From positions 1-9,435 of the forward strand of contig CAIMKO010000010.1 of NCBI GenBank assembly GCA_903841915.1: 9,435 nt of DNA. The letters are read 5' to 3'. The notes below the pieces were generated by a model. The model searched no databases. It had not been told where the DNA came from and worked only from the letters and a program-made list of their open reading frames with translations. This DNA is from an uncultured Chitinophagaceae bacterium. GTDB lineage: Bacteria; Bacteroidota; Bacteroidia; Chitinophagales; Chitinophagaceae. Position 1 is the first letter of the stretch. Every line of letters begins with the position of its first letter. Made by a program: the position numbers and the translations under genes. Shown here one piece after another: positions 6,632-9,435 of the stretch.

Positions 6632-7030
6632 ATGAATTGGCTTCCCTTATTACTAGATGCAACTGAAAGTACTGCTGCCAATTATTTCCCGATCGGTATT
6701 CAATTGATCTTTGCTGCAGGGTTTGTAGCATTTATGATCGGAATATCAGCATGGGTTGGCCCTAAGCGTAACACAAGCGATAAATTGGCAAGTTTCACCA
6801 GCGGTATCGCTACCCACGGTGATGCTCGTCAGCCCATGGCCATTAAATATTTTTTAGTGGCTATTTTGTTTGTATTATTTGACGTGGAAGTGATATTCTT
6901 TTATCCATATGCCGTTAACTTTAAAGCTTTGGGTTGGGGCGGATTTGAAGCTGTATTGATGTTTGTAGCATTTTTCCTGGTTGGATTCATTTATATCATC
7001 AAGAAAGGTGCACTGACCTGGGAAGACTAA
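6632..7030 (+). CDS. nuoA: NADH:quinone oxidoreductase subunit A
   Basis: Membrane-arm subunit of respiratory complex I, at the junction with the peripheral arm near the quinone site. The ATG at 6632 gives 132 residues, normal for NuoA. A TTG further upstream (6605) would add nine residues, but it overlaps the candidate -7 promoter element, so I reject it. Three transmembrane helices are visible at about 18-41, 71-92 and 105-123. The loop between helices 1 and 2 carries GPKRNTSDKLASFTSGI, the counterpart of the conserved P-x-E-x-G loop. Helix 2 holds the hallmark FDVEVIFFYPYA with the conserved acidic pair Asp84 and Glu86. It is the first gene of the operon; nuoB follows after an unusually long 130-base spacer. 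Confidence 0.95.
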   Translation: MNWLPLLLDATESTAANYFPIGIQLIFAAGFVAFMIGISAWVGPKRNTSDKLASFTSGIATHGDARQPMAIKYFLVAILFVLFDVEVIFFYPYAVNFKALGWGGFEAVLMFVAFFLVGFIYIIKKGALTWED

Positions 7031-7160
7031 ATAATGTGACAATTTGAAAATTTGAAAATGTGCAAATGGAGAACATAATGTTTTTAAGTTTGTTATCATT
7101 TTAAAATTAGTGACTTTAAATTTTCAAATTGATTGATTTTCAAATTTTCAAATTTTAACT
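7031..7160. repeat. AT-rich spacer nuoA-nuoB with 19-bp inverted repeat
   Basis: AATTTGAAAATTTGAAAAT at 7041-7059 is the exact reverse complement of 7136-7154, with 76 bases between. An additional related piece, AAATTTTCAAATT, lies at 7118-7130, so the right side holds partly tandem copies. A transcript could form one long A-U-rich stem. The left arm is part of a short repeat (7033-7068) that recurs after nuoC at 8273-8300. A perfect TAnnTTTG match (TAAGTTTG, 7085-7092) lies between the arms and might be an internal promoter for nuoB onward, but no -33 partner is clear. No gene is visible here. Confidence 0.7.
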
Positions 7161-7748
7161 ATGCGTCCTGTACGTTTTAATATTCATCCTAAAGAAGCCG
7201 TTACTTCCAGTGCTATCAGTGTTACTGAAGCACCTGCAGGATATACCGGCGACGGGTTTTTTACAGCCAAGCTGAGTGATGTTGTTGGGCTGGCCCGTAA
7301 AAATTCTATCTGGCCTTTACCATTTGCTACATCTTGCTGTGGTATTGAATTCATGGCAACTGCTGCGGCACATTATGATTTGGCAAGATTTGGTGCGGAG
7401 CGTATGGCTTTTACACCCAGACAATGTGATCTTTTGATGGTAATGGGAACGATTGCGAAAAAGATGGGACCTGTATTAAGGCAAGTGTATCTTCAGATGG
7501 CAGAACCAAGATGGGTTTTAGCCGTTGGAGCTTGTGCAAGCAGTGGCGGTATCTTTGATTCGTACAGTGTATTACAGGGTATTGATCAGATCATTCCGGT
7601 GGATGTATATGTGCCGGGTTGTCCTCCCCGTCCGGAAGCGATCCTGGATGGATTTATGAAGATCCAGGAACTCGTTGGACAAGAAAGCATTCGCAGAAGA
7701 AACAGTACACAATACAAAGCATTGTTAGATACATACGGAATTCAATAA
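7161..7748 (+). CDS. nuoB: NADH:quinone oxidoreductase subunit B
   Basis: Peripheral-arm subunit that binds the terminal 4Fe-4S cluster N2, the direct electron donor to quinone. 195 residues. The four cluster ligands are visible: the tandem Cys59-Cys60 in PFATSCCGIEFM, Cys125 in VGACASSGG and Cys154 in VPGCPPRPEA. Other family landmarks are ARFGAERMAFTPRQCDLLMVMG (75-96) and KMGPVLRQVYLQMAEPRWVLAVG (101-123). The N-terminal extension of about 40 residues before the core is polar and variable. nuoC starts 7 bases after its stop, so the two are co-translated in one operon. No anomaly is seen in the conserved residues. Confidence 0.98.
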   Translation: MRPVRFNIHPKEAVTSSAISVTEAPAGYTGDGFFTAKLSDVVGLARKNSIWPLPFATSCCGIEFMATAAAHYDLARFGAERMAFTPRQCDLLMVMGTIAKKMGPVLRQVYLQMAEPRWVLAVGACASSGGIFDSYSVLQGIDQIIPVDVYVPGCPPRPEAILDGFMKIQELVGQESIRRRNSTQYKALLDTYGIQ

Positions 7749-7755
7749 AGAACTC

Positions 7756-8274
7756 ATGGCATTAAGCAACGAAGAGATTAAAAATAAATTGACAGAAAAA
7801 TTCGGTGATGTCCTCACCAATTTTGATGAACCTTATGGTATGCTTTCTTTTGAAGCGCCCAAAGACATGAATTTAAAAGTGTTGCAGTTTTTGTATGATG
7901 AAGAATCATTGCATTTCCAATTCTTAACGGATCTCTGCGCAGTACATTATCCTGATGATAAAGGACGAGAACTGGCGGTGGTATACCATCTGCATAATCT
8001 GGTTGAAAATGTGCGTATTCGCTTAAAAGTGTTTACCGGTATTGAAAAACCGGATGTGTTTACTGCAACAAAATTATTTTCAGCAGCCAATTGGATGGAA
8101 AGAGAAACCTTCGATTTCTTTGGAGTAAATTTTGTGGGACATCCTAATTTGAAAAGAATATTGAATGTGGAAGAGATGAATTATTTTCCTTTGAGAAAAG
8201 AATTCCCGATGGAAGACCAGACAAGAGTTGATAAGGATGATGAGATGTTTGGAAGGGGAGGATCAATTATTTAA
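7756..8274 (+). CDS. nuoC: NADH:quinone oxidoreductase subunit C (30 kDa)
   Basis: Peripheral-arm subunit that packs against NuoD and NuoB to build the connecting module of complex I; it carries no cofactor. 172 residues, a stand-alone NuoC rather than the NuoCD fusion of enterobacteria. The family signature ERETFDFFGVNFVGHPNLKRIL lies at 115-136, followed by PLRKEFPMED (145-154). The central part (FQFLTDLCAVHYPD, 55-67; LAVVYHLHNL, 73-82) fits the alpha/beta core. Its stop codon overlaps the ATG of the next small ORF by one base (TAATG). The C-terminal tail after the signature is short, as is usual when NuoD is separate. Confidence 0.96.
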   Translation: MALSNEEIKNKLTEKFGDVLTNFDEPYGMLSFEAPKDMNLKVLQFLYDEESLHFQFLTDLCAVHYPDDKGRELAVVYHLHNLVENVRIRLKVFTGIEKPDVFTATKLFSAANWMERETFDFFGVNFVGHPNLKRILNVEEMNYFPLRKEFPMEDQTRVDKDDEMFGRGGSII

Positions 8275-8300
8275 TGTGCAGATTTGAGAATGTGCAAATG
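8273..8300 (+). repeat. Second copy of the short repeat, after nuoC
   Basis: This 28-base stretch resembles 7033-7068. Both begin AATGTG, contain ATTTGA and end with the identical 12-mer AATGTGCAAATG (7057-7068 and 8289-8300). Copy 2 lacks one internal 8-base unit. Each copy starts at or within three bases of the stop codon of the preceding nuo gene. The final ATG of this copy is a possible start for the following small ORF. Two copies within 1.3 kb suggest a dispersed intergenic repeat. Confidence 0.65.
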
Positions 8301-8522
8301 AATAAAGAACAAATTGTTTGTATGAATTGGTATTATTGGACACAAGCTAACAGAACAAAAGTTTATGCAATAATAGTTGTATTGGCCATCCCTGTTATGC
8401 TTTTTTCAAAATCAGAACAATTAAGATCTTTCTGTTTAGGGGTTTCATCAGTAAGTGTTATTTATTTTATTTGGTTAGGAATTGAAAGGATCAGAAACAG
8501 AAATAAAAATATTGTTGAATAG
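8298..8522 (+). CDS. Small two-helix membrane protein inside nuo operon, unrecognised
   Basis: I do not recognise this protein and it is not a known complex I subunit. From the ATG at 8298 it has 74 residues. The frame is also open from an ATG at 8274, which overlaps the nuoC stop as TAATG and adds eight residues, and from one at 8322. I chose 8298 because the codons before it lie entirely in a repeat also found after nuoA. Visible features are a polar N-terminus (MNKEQIVCMNWYYWTQANRTK), a hydrophobic helix at about 23-38 (YAIIVVLAIPVMLF), a short charged turn SKSEQLRS, a second helix at about 45-62 (CLGVSSVSVIYFIWLGI), and a basic tail ERIRNRNKNIVE. The topology suggests both ends are cytoplasmic. 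It is bounded by the repeat upstream and a 10-bp hairpin downstream. It may be a lineage-specific accessory, a passenger gene, or possibly not expressed. Confidence 0.55.
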   Translation: MNKEQIVCMNWYYWTQANRTKVYAIIVVLAIPVMLFSKSEQLRSFCLGVSSVSVIYFIWLGIERIRNRNKNIVE

Positions 8523-8543
8523 CGATAAGAAAGTACAAGAGTG

Positions 8544-8566
8544 CGATTCTTTCACTGAAAGAATCG
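8544..8566. repeat. 10-bp hairpin between the small ORF and nuoD
   Basis: CGATTCTTTC at 8544-8553 pairs perfectly with GAAAGAATCG at 8557-8566 around a 3-base loop (ACT); the symmetry extends one further base pair inward. The downstream sequence AAGTTTAATTG has no proper T-tract, so it would be at best a weak terminator or attenuator inside an essential operon. An RNA-processing or stability element, or a small palindromic repeat, is also possible. Confidence 0.6.
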
Positions 8567-8607
8567 AAGTTTAATTGAAACAAAAAGCCGGAAACATAAA
8601 ATAGAAA

Positions 8608-9435
8608 ATGCAAGAAACGCAACATCATATTATACTGCCCGAAGGCTCGATAGAGAAGCAAACGAATACGTTGAATCTGGGTCCAACCCATCCTGCAACG
8701 CATGGTGTGATGCAGAATATCCTGGAGCTGGATGGCGAAAGGATCGTATCGGCAGAACAGACGATCGGTTATATTCATCGTGCATTTGAAAAGATCGCGG
8801 AACGCAGACCCTTGTATCAAATCACCACCTTAACAGACCGATTGAATTATTGCAGCAGTCCCATCAATAATATGGGCTGGCATCTGACCTGTGAAAAATT
8901 ATTGAAAGTAAAAACACCGAAAAGAGTTGATTATTTACGTGTGATCATCATGGAATTGGCAAGGATCTCGGATCATTTGATCTGTAATTCTATTGTTGCA
9001 GTAGATGCAGGTGCTTTTACCGGGTTTGTTTATGTAATGCAATACCGGGAATTAATTTATGAGATATATGAAGAAATATGCGGCTCCCGTCTTACTACTA
9101 ATATTGGGCGTATTGGCGGTTTTGAAAGGAATTTCACAGCTACGGCATTTACGAAACTCGAGAAATTCTTAAAAGAATATCCGAAAGTTTTGAAAGAGTT
9201 TGAAGGACTCTGTTTACGCAACCGCATTTTCATGGACCGACTCCTGCATACAGGCGGCATCAGTAAGGAACGTGCATTGAACTACGGATTCACTGGTCCA
9301 AATCTTCGTGCAACAGGTGTTGATTATGATGTGCGTGTGCATTCGCCTTACAGTAGTTATGAGGATTTTGATTTTATTGTTCCGGTTGGACAAACAGGAG
9401 ATAATTACGATCGTTTTTTAGTGCGTGAGGAAGAA
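8608..9435 (+). CDS. nuoD: NADH:quinone oxidoreductase subunit D (partial, 3' end outside)
   Basis: The 49 kDa subunit of complex I, which forms most of the quinone-binding pocket with NuoB. The frame is open from the ATG at 8608 to the window edge: 276 codons, no stop, so roughly the last third of a protein usually near 400 residues is missing. Landmarks are GPTHPATHG at 25-33, GYIHRAFEKIAE at 54-65, FMDRLLHTGGISKERALNYGFTGPNLRATGVDYDVR at about 208-243 and FIVPVGQTGDNYDRFLVR at 256-273. His32 and Tyr81 (in TDRLNYCSS) correspond in spacing and context to the quinone head-group ligands His38 and Tyr87 of Thermus Nqo4. The gene is separate from nuoC. It lies 85 bases after the small membrane ORF, a gap holding a hairpin and an A-rich stretch before the ATG. 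Confidence 0.97.
   Translation, partial: MQETQHHIILPEGSIEKQTNTLNLGPTHPATHGVMQNILELDGERIVSAEQTIGYIHRAFEKIAERRPLYQITTLTDRLNYCSSPINNMGWHLTCEKLLKVKTPKRVDYLRVIIMELARISDHLICNSIVAVDAGAFTGFVYVMQYRELIYEIYEEICGSRLTTNIGRIGGFERNFTATAFTKLEKFLKEYPKVLKEFEGLCLRNRIFMDRLLHTGGISKERALNYGFTGPNLRATGVDYDVRVHSPYSSYEDFDFIVPVGQTGDNYDRFLVREEE

Noticed and set aside
7066..7104. A 12-codon mini-ORF (MENIMFLSLLSF) from the repeat ATG before nuoB, as a possible leader peptide
   Set aside because: No run of regulatory codons and no terminator/antiterminator pair follows; the ATG is simply part of the repeat.
8491..8820. A 109-codon minus-strand frame over the start of nuoD
   Set aside because: It overlaps the highly conserved GPTHPATHG region of nuoD and is a shadow frame.

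Overview
The window looks like ordinary chromosomal DNA from a member of the Bacteroidota, most likely the Chitinophagaceae or a close relative (inference). Reasons: an AT-rich genome; starts preceded by A-rich stretches, without clear Shine-Dalgarno sites; a TonB whose N-terminus (SDVLDIVFENKNKAYGAYELR) is typical of Bacteroidota; TAnnTTTG-type -7 promoter elements; and Bacteroidota-like HisS and NuoA-D sequences.

Layout. On the minus strand, read right to left: a low-molecular-weight tyrosine phosphatase (2375-1902), histidyl-tRNA synthetase hisS (1872-487) and a small lipoprotein of unknown function (436-23). They are close together and may be co-transcribed. A 412-base divergent spacer (2376-2787) has no convincing gene but holds a perfect 16-bp inverted repeat. 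On the plus strand follows an envelope cluster: a TonB-family energy transducer, an 81-residue two-helix membrane protein, a PstS-like substrate-binding lipoprotein and an exported TPR protein. It closes with a clear Rho-independent terminator at 6551-6583. Directly after this the respiratory complex I operon begins: nuoA, nuoB, nuoC, a small unrecognised membrane ORF, and nuoD, which runs off the right edge.

How the genes work together. NuoA is a membrane-arm subunit. NuoB (cluster N2), NuoC and NuoD form the quinone-reducing connecting module of NADH:quinone oxidoreductase. The TonB cluster has the parts of an envelope module (energy transducer, periplasmic binding protein, TPR scaffold), but no ExbB/ExbD is visible beside it. 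HisS and the phosphatase are housekeeping and regulatory functions unrelated to these.

Most interesting points: (i) a palindrome of about 21 bp flanked by a 14-bp direct repeat, which adds about 12 residues in frame to HisS just before its HisA motif; (ii) a 19-bp perfect inverted repeat in the nuoA-nuoB spacer, one arm of which belongs to a short repeat that recurs after nuoC; (iii) a small two-helix membrane protein inserted between nuoC and nuoD, bounded by that repeat and by a 10-bp hairpin; (iv) a TonB/PstS-like/TPR cluster without adjacent ExbBD, whose binding protein lacks a recognisable phosphate motif. I see no CRISPR array, tRNA, rRNA, transposase or phage gene, and no clear-cut new defence or mobile system.
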